From the NCBI GenBank assembly GCA_019454045.1, contig SKCR01047750.1, positions 23,856 through 87,855 on the forward strand: 64,000 bases of DNA, given 5' to 3'. The DNA is from Zanthoxylum bungeanum (lineage: Eukaryota; Streptophyta; Magnoliopsida; Sapindales; Rutaceae). This document shows, in pieces, positions 41,982 to 54,959 of this stretch. Every line of letters starts with the position of its first letter. Positions within the stretch are counted from its first letter, which is position 1. The notes beneath the pieces were generated by a model. That model had not been told where the DNA came from. It did no database searches and saw nothing but the letters and a program-made list of their open reading frames with translations. The position numbers were made by a program, and so were the translations under genes.

Positions 41982-43600
41982 ATCTCCCACTTGGCCTATA
42001 GCCAATCACTCAAGTGTCCAACACCTGAACTATGTACGGGTCGCTCAAAATTTTACTGAGATATTACTTTCATCAGTGGATCTGCAAGGTTATCATCTGA
42101 AATGATCTTTTCCATCTTCACATCGCCACAATGTGTGATCTCACGAATCAGATGAAACCGTCGAAGTACATACTTAGATCATTGATGAATCTGTGGTTCA
42201 TTAGCCTGTGTTATAGCCTAGCTCAGCTACTAACAGAACTACTCCTAATCCAATTAGGAATTTATAGATCCAAAATGATTATTTTACTGCCTCAGCTGCA
42301 GCAATATATTCCGCTTTTGTTGTTGAATCGGCAACATTATCTTGCTTGGAAGATTTCTAGCCCACTGTTTCATTGTTCAAACAAAATATGTACCCTGATT
42401 GCGACTTACAGTCGTCTTTATTGGTTTGGAAACTTGCATCGGTGAACCCATTCACCTCAAGTTTTCCATCTCTATATACTAAGAAAGCATCCTTAGTTCG
42501 TCTAACATACTTAAGGATGTTCTTTACTTCAATCCAGTGACCATCACCTGGATCGGCCTGATAGTGACTGCATATGCTCAAAACATATGAGACATCAGGT
42601 CGCGTACATGTTTGTCAATGTACGAGTTCTCGGAGAGTGCCAACAACTTTTAGATCTATCCCAGTAGATCCTTATTCCTAGAATAAAGGTTGCATCTCCC
42701 AAGTTTTTCATGGAGAATTTTAATGAAAGCCAAGCTTTCATCGATTGTAGCATGGGAATTTCATTGCTAAAAAGCAATACATCATCAACATATATGACAA
42801 TCAATGTTAGTGTGTTCCCACTAACCTTCTTATATACACAAGAATCATCTTCGTTTTGACTGAAATCATATTCTTTTATGATCTCATCAAAACATTGGTT
42901 CCAAGAACGCGATGCTTGCTTCAATCCATAAATAGATCGATTTAACTTGTAACCTTGTTTGCATGTTTTGGCACGACAAAACCGTCAGGGTGTTTCATAT
43001 AAACATCCTCCAAAAGGTTTCCATTAAGGAAAGTGGTTTTGACGTCCAGCTGCCATATTTCATAATCGAAATATGCAGCAATAGCAAGCATTACCCGAAT
43101 GGATTTAATCATGGTAACAGGTGAAAAGTTTTATCGTTGAATCGACACCATGTTGTTGACGATACCATTTGCTACAAGCCTAGCTTTGTATGTTTTTATG
43201 TTGCTATCCATGTCCGTCTTCATTTGAAGACCCATTTACTACCAATAGGCACAATGCCTTCTAGTACATCAACCAGTGTCCAAACTTGGTTGGTATACAT
43301 GGAATCCATTTCGGACTTCATGGCCTCTTGCCATAAAGCGGAGTCGATACCTTATATCGCTTCCTCATGCGTAGCTTGTTCATCTTACTCAATAAGATTA
43401 ATGTCTATATGAGGTGAGATCAGAAACCCATACCTCTTAGGTTGTTTTCTGACTCTCTCTGACCTACGCGGTTCTTGTGTATTAGAAGATTGTGGAACAG
43501 TCTCATCCCTGATGAACTATTCGTGTTCCGTGAGGGGTCGGTGCTAGGAACAGTATTATTCTGATTTTCATCGAGTTCTACTTTCCTCCCACTTACCACT
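41982..43600 (-). pseudogene. Element D reverse transcriptase and RNase H (broken)
   Basis: YVDDVLLFSNEI is intact in the open frame 42924-42595, with KQASRSWNQCFDEI upstream and FILGIRIYWDRS downstream. RNase H follows in shorter pieces, including GFTDASFQTNKDD. The RT N-terminal half (43420-42940) has several stops and small indels. Confidence 0.82.
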
Positions 43601-43680
43601 GCATTTATGAATTCATTTTCGAGGAAACCTGCATGGAAGGCAACAATTATTTTGCTCTCTTGTGGGTTGTGGATATAATA

Positions 43681-44829
43681 TCATTTGGCTTCCCTAGGAT
43701 AACCAATTATAAATAGGCACTTATCTGATTTGGGTTCTAGTTTGGTACCATCCAAACGTTTAACATATGTCCAGCATCCCCAAATCTTCAGGAATGAGAA
43801 ACCCAGTTTCTTTCCTATCCATATTTCATATGGAGTCTGTCCAACAGAATTTGACGGAACCTTATTCAAAATAAGTATTGCATTGTTCAATACATATCCC
43901 CAGAAGGAAATTGGTAGCTCAGTGCAACTCATCATTGACCTTACCATGTCCAACAAAGTTCACTTTCTCCGTTCGGACACACCGTTCAATTGAGGTGTTT
44001 CGGGAGGAATCCACTGTGAATGAATACCATATTCTTTCAATTAATCGAGAAACTCATTGCTCAAGTATTCTCCACCATGGTCCGACCGCAATGTTTTAAT
44101 ACTTTTGCCAGTCTGTTTTTCTACTTCGTGTCAAAACTCTTTGAATTTATCAAAAGTTTCCGACTTTTGTCTCATAAGATACACATAACCATAACGTGAT
44201 GCATCAACCGTAAAGGTTACGAAGTATTTATATCCACCTCTAGCCTGGCTAGACATGGGCCCGCATACGTCACTATGAACAAGGGCTAACAGCTCGGTGG
44301 CACGTACATCTTTACCACTAAAAGGCGTTTTAGGCATTTTGCCTAATAAATAAGATTCGCAGACATCATATGAATTAGGATCAAATCCGTCCAAGTATCC
44401 ACTCTTCAAAAGTGTGGATATACGAGTCTTGTTAAAGTGTCCCAGACGACAATGCCACAGATAAGTTTCATCCGTGTTACTCAATTTGAGCCTTTTGTTT
44501 GTCATATTATATGTTTGAGATTCATTTATATTCAAAATATAAAGACCATTATTAACATATGTTGTACATATCAAAATGTCATCTTTATATACAAAACACC
44601 CAGTGTTCCGGAATACAAAGGTATACCCGCATCGGGTTAAACTAGATATAGAGATGATGTTCCTAGTCAAACTAGGTACAAAATAACAGTCACCTAATGT
44701 AATTACATGCCCCAATGGCAGATACAAAACATAGGTCCCAACGGCCAAAACAGCGACTCTCGTCCCGTTTCCGACTCGTAGGTTGATCTCTCCTGAAGCC
44801 AGTCTTCTGCTAATCAACAAATCATGCAC
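43681..44829 (-). pseudogene. Element D protease end, pre-integrase and integrase
   Basis: The frame 44829-44131 holds the protease C-terminus (LRVGNGTRVAVLAVGTY), HCRLGHFNKTRI, and the integrase start with VHSDVCGPMSS and FVTFTVDASRYGY. A frame break near 44050-44130 separates it from the second half, with RSMMSCTELPISFWGY at 43956-43681. It is more complete than the A copy over the protease-integrase join. Confidence 0.85.
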
Positions 44830-45123
44830 ATCAGTACATATGTGAGTACCATATCCAGAATCAAAAATCCAATTTTTTAAAACCAGTAGTGGACATGTTT
44901 ATAACAAACATACCTGGAGTCGGAGCCTTGTCTGCCTTCACTTCCTTCATGTATCCCTTGTACTCACAGCAATCACACTTCATGTGACCCCGTTTTCCAC
45001 ATTGTAGGGAGACATCTTGGGATATGCCCTTAGTCTTCCCAGAAGACTGTGATGATTTAGCCTTGCCCTTTTTCTTTCTTTTTCTTCATACCACCAGAAA
45101 CCTTCGGCCAAGCCTTGGCTTTT
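44830..45123 (-). pseudogene. Element D gag 3' part and protease start
   Basis: The zinc knuckle reads SLQCGKRGHMKCDC: the second, third and fourth ligands are present but the first cysteine is serine. The protease start shows a stop near the active site. The frame is cut at 45123 by the solo LTR. Confidence 0.75.
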
Positions 45124-47034
45124 TGATGAGTGATAAATGTATCACTATTTCCCACTCATTTAACTTGATATTTTGTATAGTTTCTTGAGTTTTGTGAATA
45201 TTTTGATGTGTTTTGTGTTATTTTGCAGATAAATAAAGATTCAGGACATTTTAGAGGTGATTTGGAGCAAAACTGTGAAATTTGGTGAAATTTGGCAAAA
45301 AGGGTATTTTGGTCATTTTGGACGTCCCGACACAAATTTTGGTAATTTTGGGCATCCCGACACCAAAATAAAATTTCAAGATATTCTGGAGGTGATTTGG
45401 AGCAAAATTGTGAAATTTGGCAAAAAGGGTATTTTGGTAATTTTGGGCGTCTCGACACCGAGGGTATTTTGGTAATTGCACCACCATGCCACATGTCGAA
45501 GATTCAACGAGCCGTCATTTTTAGCACACCATGACACGTGTCGAAAATTCAGCGATCCAAAAAAAATAATAATAAAATAATAAAATAATAAAGTAATAAA
45601 AATCAGAAAAATAATAATAAAAAATTAGATTTTTTTGCCTATAAATAGATTTCGAATTTTTAGTTTCAAATGTACCTCTTCCTAAAATCCTTATAAATAA
45701 ATTGAGAGTTCTTCATATTTTCTTCTTTTATTCAGTTTTATTTACGCTTTGTAGTAGTAATTTTATCCATCCATGAGGGGGTAACGTCTCTATGCTGAGG
45801 TAATAAGGTAATTCTTTTACTTTTGCTATTTAGATTAATCTCCCTTAAAATATAATATATAAACTATTTAAAATCTGAATTAATAAAAAGATACCGCCAT
45901 TCTAGGTCGGTTGGTTATTCAATTTAAACCGGTTAAACCTGACTTAATGAGGATACCGCCATTCTAGGTCGGTTGGTTTAAATTTATATTTCTGTTCCGC
46001 CTTATGGCTGGTATATTTGAATTTGACTTAATGAGGATACCGCCATTCTAGGTCGGTTGGTTTAAATTTATATTTCTGTTCCGCCTTATGGCTGGTATAT
46101 TTGAATTTGACTTAATCAGGATACCGCCATTCCGGACGGTTGGTTTAAAATATCACAAGTATATATATATTATTATTTTATGGGAGATATCTAAATAGTA
46201 TATAGTAGAAGTTATTTCCTTTTATCTTAGCATTTCATTTCTTTGCAATTCATTATTCTACAATTACTTTTCAGCAATTTAATTTTATGTCTTTTAAGTT
46301 TTTATCAGCTTTAACTATGTATTGTAACTAAGTTAAATATCTAGGGTTGTGATAAAATCTAATATCACTGGTTTAAAAAAGGGTTAGATTATAGTTTGGG
46401 TAATTAAAGAGTTATTTGTTGAGTCATAATCTTAATGCTTTTTATTAACTGGCCATTAATAAAATTGACTAAATAAAACTTAAAATGAACTAGACATAGA
46501 GATTTTAAGTTAAAGACCACAAACTTAACAACCCACGATCTTCTTTAAGGATAGATAAACCTTTAATAGATTTCCTTACAGGATAGGAATATACCTGTTG
46601 GGCGGGGGTAATCATAATTGGAATTCAATCTTAATGAATCTAGGTAATTTAATTGACATAGACATATGGTTCAATTTGATTATTCTAGGTATTTGTAAAT
46701 GATCGTTCGAAAGAGGCTTTTACATAATTTAGTATTCCAGATTAATAACTCAATATTTTACCCAACTATGATTTAACTACTTCATCATTTAATAAGTATT
46801 GGAGAATTCACAACCCTAGATAGTTTTAATTCTCATTAATCTACTCTCAATTCTTTTACTTGTTTTAAATTTAGAATCATCGTCATTTTAATCAAACAAC
46901 TTGTTAGATATCAGTAATCACTTAACCTCATAAAATTAATAGAATAGGTAATAAGTCCTCGTGGGATCGATATCTTTTTATACTACTTGAACGATACGTG
47001 CGCTTGCGTTTAACGTGTGTGATTACGCCGGTCA
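45124..47034 (+). repeat. Solo LTR I of the element C family, inside element D gag
   Basis: It is 1911 bp, starting TGATGAGTGATAAATG and ending GCCGGTCA, with a perfect 5-bp duplication CTTTT on both sides (45119-45123 and 47035-47039). No internal region remains, so the two LTRs recombined after insertion. From 45890 to 46150 it has four ATACCGCCATTC copies spaced 62, 84 and 84 bp. It has two G-box-like words near 45490-45540, far fewer than C. Confidence 0.93.
45637..45648 (+). promoter_or_regulatory. TATA box of solo LTR I
   Basis: GCCTATAAATAG is identical to the box in both LTRs of element C, although the surrounding sequence has diverged. Confidence 0.6.
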
Positions 47035-47672
47035 CTTTTTGTGATGTAGAAGTAAGATGCGCCTTGCGCTTCTTGCCCTTCAGAAGCTCTGGCTCTGTTT
47101 CTTTCAGCATCGCCATTAACTCTCCAAGATTCTTTTCTTGGTTTATCATGTTGTAGTTCATGAAGAACCCGCCCCAACAATCGGGCAGAGACTATAAGAT
47201 CAAATCTATGGAAGTCTCAGCTCGAAAGTTATGCCCAGCTAACCTAGCTGTTCGATGTCAGCAATCATCTGCGACACATAGTGTTCGACAGATGTACCCT
47301 CTGACATACGCGAGTGAAAGAGCTTCTTTTGCAAATCATACTTCTGAGATATAAGGTTAGATCTGTGAAGGTCTTTCAATTTCAACATCATGTTATAATG
47401 ATCCAATCCTTTGTTTTGACGATGAAATTGAGGAGTCATTGCAGCAAGCATGACAGATTGAGCACTAAAGTTATCATCACGGTGAATCTTCCAAAGCTCA
47501 TGCTCTACTGTTTGATCAACTTCAGGCTCAGGCTCGAGAGGTTTCTCTATGACATAGAGTAACTTCTTGGCTCCCAGGACTATCCTGACATTCATCTCCC
47601 AATATAAAAATTGGAGCCGTTAAAGACATTGTCACCCATGTTGATGTCTCTAACGCTAATCTTTCCAGCCAT
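47035..47672 (-). pseudogene. Element D gag 5' part
   Basis: The start codon is at 47672 and reads as the same opening as the A gag. A frameshift near 47600 precedes the open stretch 47595-47239, which holds MTPQFHRQNKGLDHYNMM and MSEGTSVEHYVSQM. The 40 residues missing from the A gag are present here, so this copy shows the ancestral length. Confidence 0.82.
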
Positions 47673-49867
47673 CTCGATTGCAATAGTCCAACTATTTAAT
47701 CAACGATTTTAGGTACACTCAAAATGTAATGGTTACTATAGTCCAACTATATAACCAACTACAAGTGGAGTAGTGTCTTGTACAGTCTAACTGTTCAAAG
47801 AAAGCAATAAAACAATATTAGTCCAACTAATATATTTATAACGACGATAAATAAAATAAAAGAGCGTGTGTAAGAAAGTATTAAACAAAATTGCAAATTT
47901 AATATTGGCCTCCCACTATTTTTCTGCGAGCCTCTAACCGTCCGTTGAGTACTCGGGAAACTCGATTTCCTAGTGGGCTAGGATCCCGTTAAATAACACA
48001 CAACCTTGACTTTGACCAACAAGCTGTATGAAACTTAACTAGGTAGATCTCTAAGATCAATTGGATCCCATCCAATTCCTAGATCCGGTAGGTGGACCTC
48101 CAAGTCCAAAACATATATCCAATATATTTCCTAATCTTTTCCTCTGAATCAACTAAGCCTTGACTTTGGCTCAACAAGCTTAATGATTCCAGTTAAGCGT
48201 GACCCATTGACAGTGGGAAAGCTTCATAATCCACGTCGATGTACAGAAATGACCTTGACTTTGGCCAACAACTGCCCAAGACATGCGATATATAACAAAG
48301 CTTTCGTGGTTCAAACACATCTGCGATGGACAGTGATCTTGAATTTGGCCAACAAATCAAAGTCAATCTTGGATCTTGAGAGAGAACCACTCAATGGAAG
48401 GAAAACGCTTAATATTAAAGTGAGGGTTTTTCTCATAAATTGGCAACCAATTTATTATCTTTGATTAGGTCTCATCATACACCCTTAAACATGCATTCTA
48501 AAAGCATAATAAGGCGCGATAAATTAATAATGATATGCAGATGGATATATAATACAATTTGTTCCTAGAACAAATCTATTTCTTTCCTCTCTCTCGCTAG
48601 CACTTTACATTCTTCTACCCAAATATATAATACATAAAGAAACCTCATTTACATTGAGGGGAATTGGTGAGAAGAGAAATACAAAAAGAATATGAGGTGA
48701 AAGGCTGGACACGCATGTCCAATTTAATAAATTCCAAATTTACAACAATTTCCAAAATTGCCCCCACCCAACTAATATACATCTGATATACATTATTCAT
48801 ATAAATACATCCAAGTATTCACACAAAGCATGATGTCAATCAATCTAATCCAATTAATTAATCTTCAATCAATGACCATTCAATGTTCATACAACGATTT
48901 GATTTGCGCGAGTCCAACTCGTTTAAGAATAAATACTCAAAGTAAGTATTCTTGAATTATATCGAACTACAATTTTAAATCCAATTTTAAATTGTATCCA
49001 ATACTAATTCATGTTTAATTCCAAATTAAACAATTACACTTATTTTAGTGCCTTAAAGACTTGGATTCCAAATCCAATCCAATTGGGTCTTAAAGGCCCA
49101 ATTAGAATCCAATGCCAATTCAATTAAAGTCCAATGGGCTTTCAATTAATTCTTTAGGCATGGACTTTGGCAATTATGGATCCAATCCAAAATGCCAAGG
49201 CCCAATTAGGAATCACCCTATGCCAAAAATCAATTTATGCCCATTAGGCCCAATTAAATTTTTAAAGGCCCAAAAGTCATATTTGGACTTTATGGAAATG
49301 GTTTTAGGCCCAATTGGATCCAACCCAATTGTCCAAAATCATGCTTGGCCCAACCAAGCCCATTAGCCCAAATACAACAAATTAAATTAACATAATCTTC
49401 CAAAATCACATTAATTCAATTAAAGTGTAATTAACACAATTAATCAATTAATCTAATGTTTCCAAAACACTAATTAGCCCAATTAATCATGCTCAATTTC
49501 AAATTCATGTCCAACATAAAATTGAAGCAAAATCAATTTATCCAACATGCTTCGCAATCACATAAAATAACATTCAATTTTGATTTCAATCCAATTAAAT
49601 CAATAATTAACATTCATTTCATGCTTTTAATACATCCAATTGTCAAAATCAAAAAATACCATGAGTAATCTAAGGGTTCATCTATTCGGCAAAAGCTTGG
49701 GATTTGGGGAAATTGTTCATCCAATCAATTTTACAAATCCAATGATGCACAAATCTAATTTATCATCATCTAAGCACAACCAAACAATCAATTTAGACAT
49801 TTACAAGCTCCAAGCAAAATCCCCAAATTAAAGTTAAGAACCCTAAAATTCAAATCATGCTTAGATT
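47673..49867 (-). other. Leader of element D
   Basis: No gene is seen. It is the inverted counterpart of the A leader, with GACTTTGGCCAAC-type repeats near 48004, 48170, 48255 and 48345 and a cluster of GGCCCA/GCCCAA words from about 49085 to 49370. Confidence 0.68.
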
Positions 49868-49881
49868 GGCTCTGGATACCA
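49868..49881 (-). other. Primer binding site of element D
   Basis: On the minus strand TGGTATCCAGAGCC follows the LTR end by one base. It has a one-base insertion relative to the usual initiator-Met site. Confidence 0.82.
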
Positions 49882-49882
49882 T

Positions 49883-50806
49883 TGTTAGTGTCCTACACAT
49901 GCCCAATGTCTCTAAACAAGATTTGTGTGTGAATAAATTCAAGATAACTTGCGGAATACTTACATTGAACGGATGAGAAAATCCAAAACTTTCCAATGGA
50001 TGTAGAAGCTCCAAGCCTTTAGTTGAGTTCAAAACTCTTGGGTGAGTTTCCCAATCACCTTAAAATGACTCCTTAAGTGCTAGCTTTTATGAATTTTTGC
50101 AACAAAAATTCAAGAACAAGAGGGAGCTATGTTCGGCCAAGAAGGAAAGAGAAAGGGGAATAGTGTTTTCCAAAAACTTGTTTCAAAAATATAAAGTGTT
50201 GTGTAAAACAAGAAACCATTAAATGATGTCAACTACTCACATCAACTTGCCAAACAATTGATGTAAGTTGTGGGTCCCACCCAATTAAATTCCAAATTCA
50301 AGTTGGCTAACACAGCACACTTTGGGTCCGGGTTCGTTTAATTCGACTAAACGAATTTTCCGTCGCTAAATAATTAAATCCAATTTAATTAAATAATTAT
50401 GCCTCGTAAAATTATTACAAAAGTCTCTTACGAATTAATTCTAAATTAATTCGTTCGCTTGAATTAAAATCCAATTTCAATTCCGTATTGAAATCCAATT
50501 TCAATTAATATATCCAATATATTATTTTAGCCCAATTAAATAAATTAAATAGTAAAATCCAATTTAACTATTAAATTTACTTTGCCGATTAATTCCAAAT
50601 TAATCACGTTCTCTCTTGTCGACGAATTTAATCCCAGATTAATTCTGTTCGAGTCAAATGTCATTGGTGAATCTTTGGGAAGCGACCCAAGAGATCCCTG
50701 TATATATTGGCTGTAAATACGGTCATCGGGCTATCCGAACACGTGCGTACCCCATACCACGTTCTCACCGATTTACAAGACATGGTTGGCTTCTAGCAAA
50801 GCACCG
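49883..50806 (-). repeat. Element D 5' LTR, truncated
   Basis: It matches 40119-41100 of the 3' LTR, with an internal deletion of about 60 bp near 50630, then stops at GCAAAGCACCG. The outer half of the LTR and the duplicated target are missing. Confidence 0.87.
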
Positions 50807-51506
50807 ATAAATGATGTACTCTGTCAATATTCGAACTTTTGCTTTGTATGCTTTGAATGTTTGCATATTAGATTGGCATGTGTAAAGAATAAATGACAAT
50901 TAAAAATTGATGAATTTAAACTCGTGACATTGGATAATTTCAAAACGTTTCTGATATGCTTGACTTGTATGTTTTTTTTGTAGTATGAGCATGGTTACTT
51001 ACTGAGTTTTATAACTCACACCAAACCAATTTGCTGGTTTTGCAGGTTGGCTACCAGATGGGTCAACCACTTCAACTTTGGAAGCTCTACTTGAGACGCG
51101 GATCACCCAAGTTGCAGTCACCCTCGCAAGTGTCCTGGGAAAAGTCTTAGAGGTTTAGGATTTATGATTATTATTTTATTGGTCATGATGAGAACGTTGT
51201 TTTGTATTATTAAGTAAAAGATATAATTGCATATGATATTGTGGGCACAGAGTCCTTAAGTGTTGATAGATGTTGTGAGCATAAAGCCCTTAAGTGTTGA
51301 TTTTGATTTTGATGTGTTTTGTGTGGACTTGGGGTCCTTTTATATGTTTGATGTATATTACAGATTCTGCTTTGATGATGGACTGTGATCTAGGTTGTCT
51401 AGTTTTAGGATACATCATGTCCGTTTTTCTATAAATTTGGAGGCTTATGGAGATGGGTTAATCATGTCTTCTGCTGGTAACATCTTACCTTTGGTGGGGT
51501 GTTACA
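50807..51506 (+). repeat. Truncated gypsy-type LTR end J
   Basis: It has the look of a chromovirus-like gypsy LTR: a TTACTGAGTTTTATAACTCA block, a CAGGTTGGCTACCAG stretch and the terminus GGGGTGTTACA. Its start is missing at the junction with D. An internal 50-bp duplication (TTGTGNGCANAGNCCTTAAG) lies at about 51239-51300. No coding region is attached. Confidence 0.6.
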
Positions 51507-51730
51507 CTAGACCCAAATCCCAAAATAAATAATTTGAAGCCATATTATGAATTTTTTAAATTTATTTCTCGATAAAAACAGTTTTTATTAAATGCTGTTT
51601 ATTTCTCTATTTGTCTATTTGCTCAGATTTTTGATTTATAGAAAAGACATTTACATATAATTCTTGATTTTATTTATTTATTTTATATTTAATTAATGGG
51701 CTCCCTTTAATTTCATGTATACTATAGACA
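51507..51730 (+). repeat. Dispersed repeat X, copy 1
   Basis: It matches 58925-59140 and 63690-63910. Shared blocks include GAAGCCATATT, GCTCAGATTT, ATAGAAAAGACATTTA and TTTAATTAATGGGCTC. It begins right after the J LTR terminus. Confidence 0.8.
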
Positions 51731-53004
51731 GTTATTTTTCGTTCCAATGCCAATAGGGGAAATTAACCCTTCAAACAACCTCCATCAGCAGTGAATTTGT
51801 TTGGTTAGTAGGGAACCAAATGCAAACTCAGCAAGCAGACAGATAAATCACTGTGGCAAGGATTTACATCGTTCGGCAGAGAGTGGCTCTAATCTACGTC
51901 CACGAGAGAAACGGTGGTGTGTTTTATTACTGCTCGGGATCAAGACCGACCCAAGCTACAAGTAGGGTAACAAACTTACAAAGGGTTTACAACACCTCGG
52001 GTCTTACATTAGCCCTTTATAATTCTCTCAAAGGTAAAATAACCGAGAAACTTTCTTTCTCTATCACTAGATTTTTGGCTATTGGTTTCTCTATAAGTGT
52101 TGAAATATAAATTTTGATCTCCCTTTACAAGAGTTGTGAATACAATTCCAAAACATCACCCTCTCTTATTCAATTGTGAATACAATTCGAAAGAATTCAT
52201 CTATTCTCTTGAGTTGTGAATACAATTTCCAAAGAATTCCCCTTCCCTTACAAGAGTTGTGTATCCAATTCTAAAGAATTCCCCTCTCTCTCCACAAGAT
52301 TTGGGTATCAAATTCCAAAGAATCCCTCTTTTATATAGGCTAATCTATTATTCCACCGCCAATGACATCATCCTATGTAACTTGGTCATCATTATTTTCC
52401 TTGAGTCATTGCTTCTACCACTTTCTCAGCCAATCCCATGTGCCAGCTATTCTGCCACTTGCACCAGCCTTTGATGGCTCTGCTTTACTATTTCCCTGCC
52501 ACTGTAGCGCTATATGGCATCTAGTAGGGGCTACTTTCACGGTGAATCACTTCTTTCTCATAGTCATCATTAGCCTTCTAGAAGGGTATCTTCTCATTTT
52601 AGGGCATACGTCACTTGACTCAAGCGTATATTGGCCTGTGATCCCATCTTCGATCCACGGGTCAGCATACCGAGGTGGATGATACTGGTCAAAACTCCCT
52701 CTGACCTCTTCAATCAGGCCGGGTTGCTAAGCATATTCCATCTTGGTTCGATTTCCAAAAATATTCAAATGAATCCAAATCTATCATTTCTTCTCTAGGT
52801 CGGGTCAGCGTACCAACCTGTTTCATCATCAACACACTCAGCCCTTGCATGAACCCCGCCATATAATGGGGTCGGTCCTTCTGTCAAATTTCATATGTCT
52901 CTCTAGGCCTTTGAGCCTTTGCCATCCACTTTTGGCTAAGTATAATCTCGATTCTACCATCCTCAGTACTCAGACCGTCCTCAGGGCCAGAAACCATCAT
53001 TAAT
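51731..53004. other. Unassigned interval
   Basis: I recognise no gene or element here. Part of it (52115-52345) is a degenerate tandem repeat. Open frames of 71-106 codons show no motif. The composition is less AT-rich than the neighbouring intergenic parts. Confidence 0.5.
52115..52345. repeat. Degenerate tandem repeat, about 55 bp unit
   Basis: About four or five units share a GTTGTGAATACAATTC-type word followed by AAAGAATTC and a CTCTCT-rich spacer. Confidence 0.75.
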
Positions 53005-54105
53005 AAATCACATCAGATGATAACCTTGCAAATTCGCTGACGAAAGTTGTTTCTCAGCAGAAGTTTGAGCGACTCGTACATAGTTCAGGTGAAGGACACT
53101 TGAGTGATTGGCTATAGGCCAAGTGGGAGATTGTTGGACAATTATGACCCATAGCATCACTATTTGTACAAAACATGGTGTTGTTGTACAAATTAACTAT
53201 GTGACAAAGGAAATTGCTCTTTTATCATTTGTAATTGGATTATCAAGATACATAAATGATAAAAGTCCTTATGATTAGTTCCAGATTGAGATGATATGAG
53301 ACTGTATTAATCCACCAAGGTTTAATCATTAAATATCCCTAGTCGTAGTATTATCAAGATTGGACATCGATAATGCGGAATAGACTAGTATTGCACTTGT
53401 GCGTGTTGTGGGAGCATAACGGCATAGTTCTCATATATTTAAGTATTGGATACTTGTGCAAGTGTGATAGGAGGTTGTGTTTACCGATGGTACGGGAACA
53501 GCTTCGCTCTGGATAGACCCCCTCTAAATCCCATTGGTAGTATGACTTTGAATTCAAGTGGGGCCCACAAGTCACATCACTAGTCAATCATTCACCTTTT
53601 TTTGGTGATCGAAGTTGGTGAAGACTTTGATGTTGGCTTGTAAAACACATTACCTTCATTTTTGATTGGAATGAGTGACATTTACCAACTTTTGAAGTTT
53701 GGTATTACTTTACTTGATTTTTGGAAAATCAAATAACATATAACACTCATTCTTTTCATCTATCTCTCACTTTGGGCGTGAGTTTTGCTCTCCCTCTCCA
53801 AAAATCTTGGCTTGGCCGAGAGTTGCAAGGAAAAACAAGGAAATTTTGTTGCAAAATTTCCAAATGCTAGCACATTAAAGGAGTCATTCAAAGGTGTTAG
53901 GGAAACCAACCTTTGAGCTTGGAATCTCAAATCAAAGCTTGGAGCTTGGATTCAACACTTCTAAGGAGCTTGGCCGAAACATCATGGAGCAAAAATTTTG
54001 TGTTCAACGCATCCAACATCCGATCAAAGTGAGTATTTTCCGCATTCTTACTTTGTTGTATTCACATGATTTCTTACTTAATTGATCTTGGTTTGACCTA
54101 GAAAA
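53005..54105 (+). mobile_element. Fragment E of an A-family copia element
   Basis: It starts inside the end of RNase H (CTGACGAAAG... at about 53037), passes the purine tract AAGTGGGAGAT and enters an LTR at 53132. The LTR follows A to about 53548 (GGTAGTATGACT), then jumps to the TTGAATTCAAGTGGGGCCC part, losing about 950 bp. It fades out near 54105 without a clear CA terminus. It is more diverged from A than D is. Confidence 0.75.
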
Positions 54106-54955
54106 CCCCTACAACTTCATTCACAAAACAAATCTCTAAATACTTTAGAGATTAAAATTGCCACACACTAATTATTATTATTTTTATTCTTCTATCTTAT
54201 TCTTTTAACTATTAAGAGAGGGAAAAAAAAGAAGAAAAAAAGGTGGCTAGGGTTAGGAAAATATGAATAGGTTAAAAAGTAAAATAATTTTCTTTTTTAT
54301 ATCTAGGATTTATGTTTTATTAGTTTGTAACCAAAATTTCAATACTAGCCCCTCCAAAACCCTATCAAATTCTACCAACCTTAGTAATTGTGTAACTTCC
54401 AAAATTTTATTTAATGTCTTAATAAAGGCATTAAACACGTTACCATAAAAGAAAATGTAACTACTAATTTTAAATAATGACTTCCTAAAATCAAAATTTA
54501 AACTCATTAATTCAAAATCAACAGTAAATTATATAACATAATTTAACAATTACAAAATCTTAAATACTCATAATTATTTAGTAAAAATAATTTATATTAA
54601 ATATTATATAAGTTTCATGTGTGATTTTAATTATTAATAATATAAATAATTAAATTACATGTGAATTTATAATTGGACAATCTAATTATATTTAATTTGC
54701 TACAATATATCGAGCTAGCAATGAGACCAAATGGACCTACAATTCTGAGATCCAATAATCTCGAAATATTAATTAAACTCTTTATTTAAATATTCTTAAT
54801 TATTAATTTTAAGTTATTCCACTAAAAACCTAAAGTTGCACTCTCGTTACCGTAGATATATAATATAAGTCGAAATACGTCGTTGTCCATCGATATAATG
54901 ATTACATACAGATTGACATTTCACGAGTATCTCATAATTAGTCAGCTCAAAATTT
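54106..54955. other. AT-rich interval without genes
   Basis: No coding sequence is supported. Runs of A/T and short simple repeats dominate. Confidence 0.5.
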
Positions 54956-54959
54956 TTGT

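Larger units (their letters stand above)
40119..50806 (-). mobile_element. Ty1-copia element D, same family as A, 5' LTR truncated
   Basis: It is read on the minus strand. The 3' LTR (40119-41981) is complete, the primer site is at 49868-49881, and the 5' LTR is only half present (49883-50806) before unrelated gypsy LTR sequence begins. Domains run gag, protease, integrase, RT, RNase H towards lower coordinates. A solo C-type LTR interrupts gag. Coding frames are broken in most domains. Confidence 0.9.

Noticed and set aside
45256..45494. Frames in solo LTR I with repeated KYPFxQ-type peptides
   Set aside because: They come from a short internal duplication of the LTR and have no independent support.
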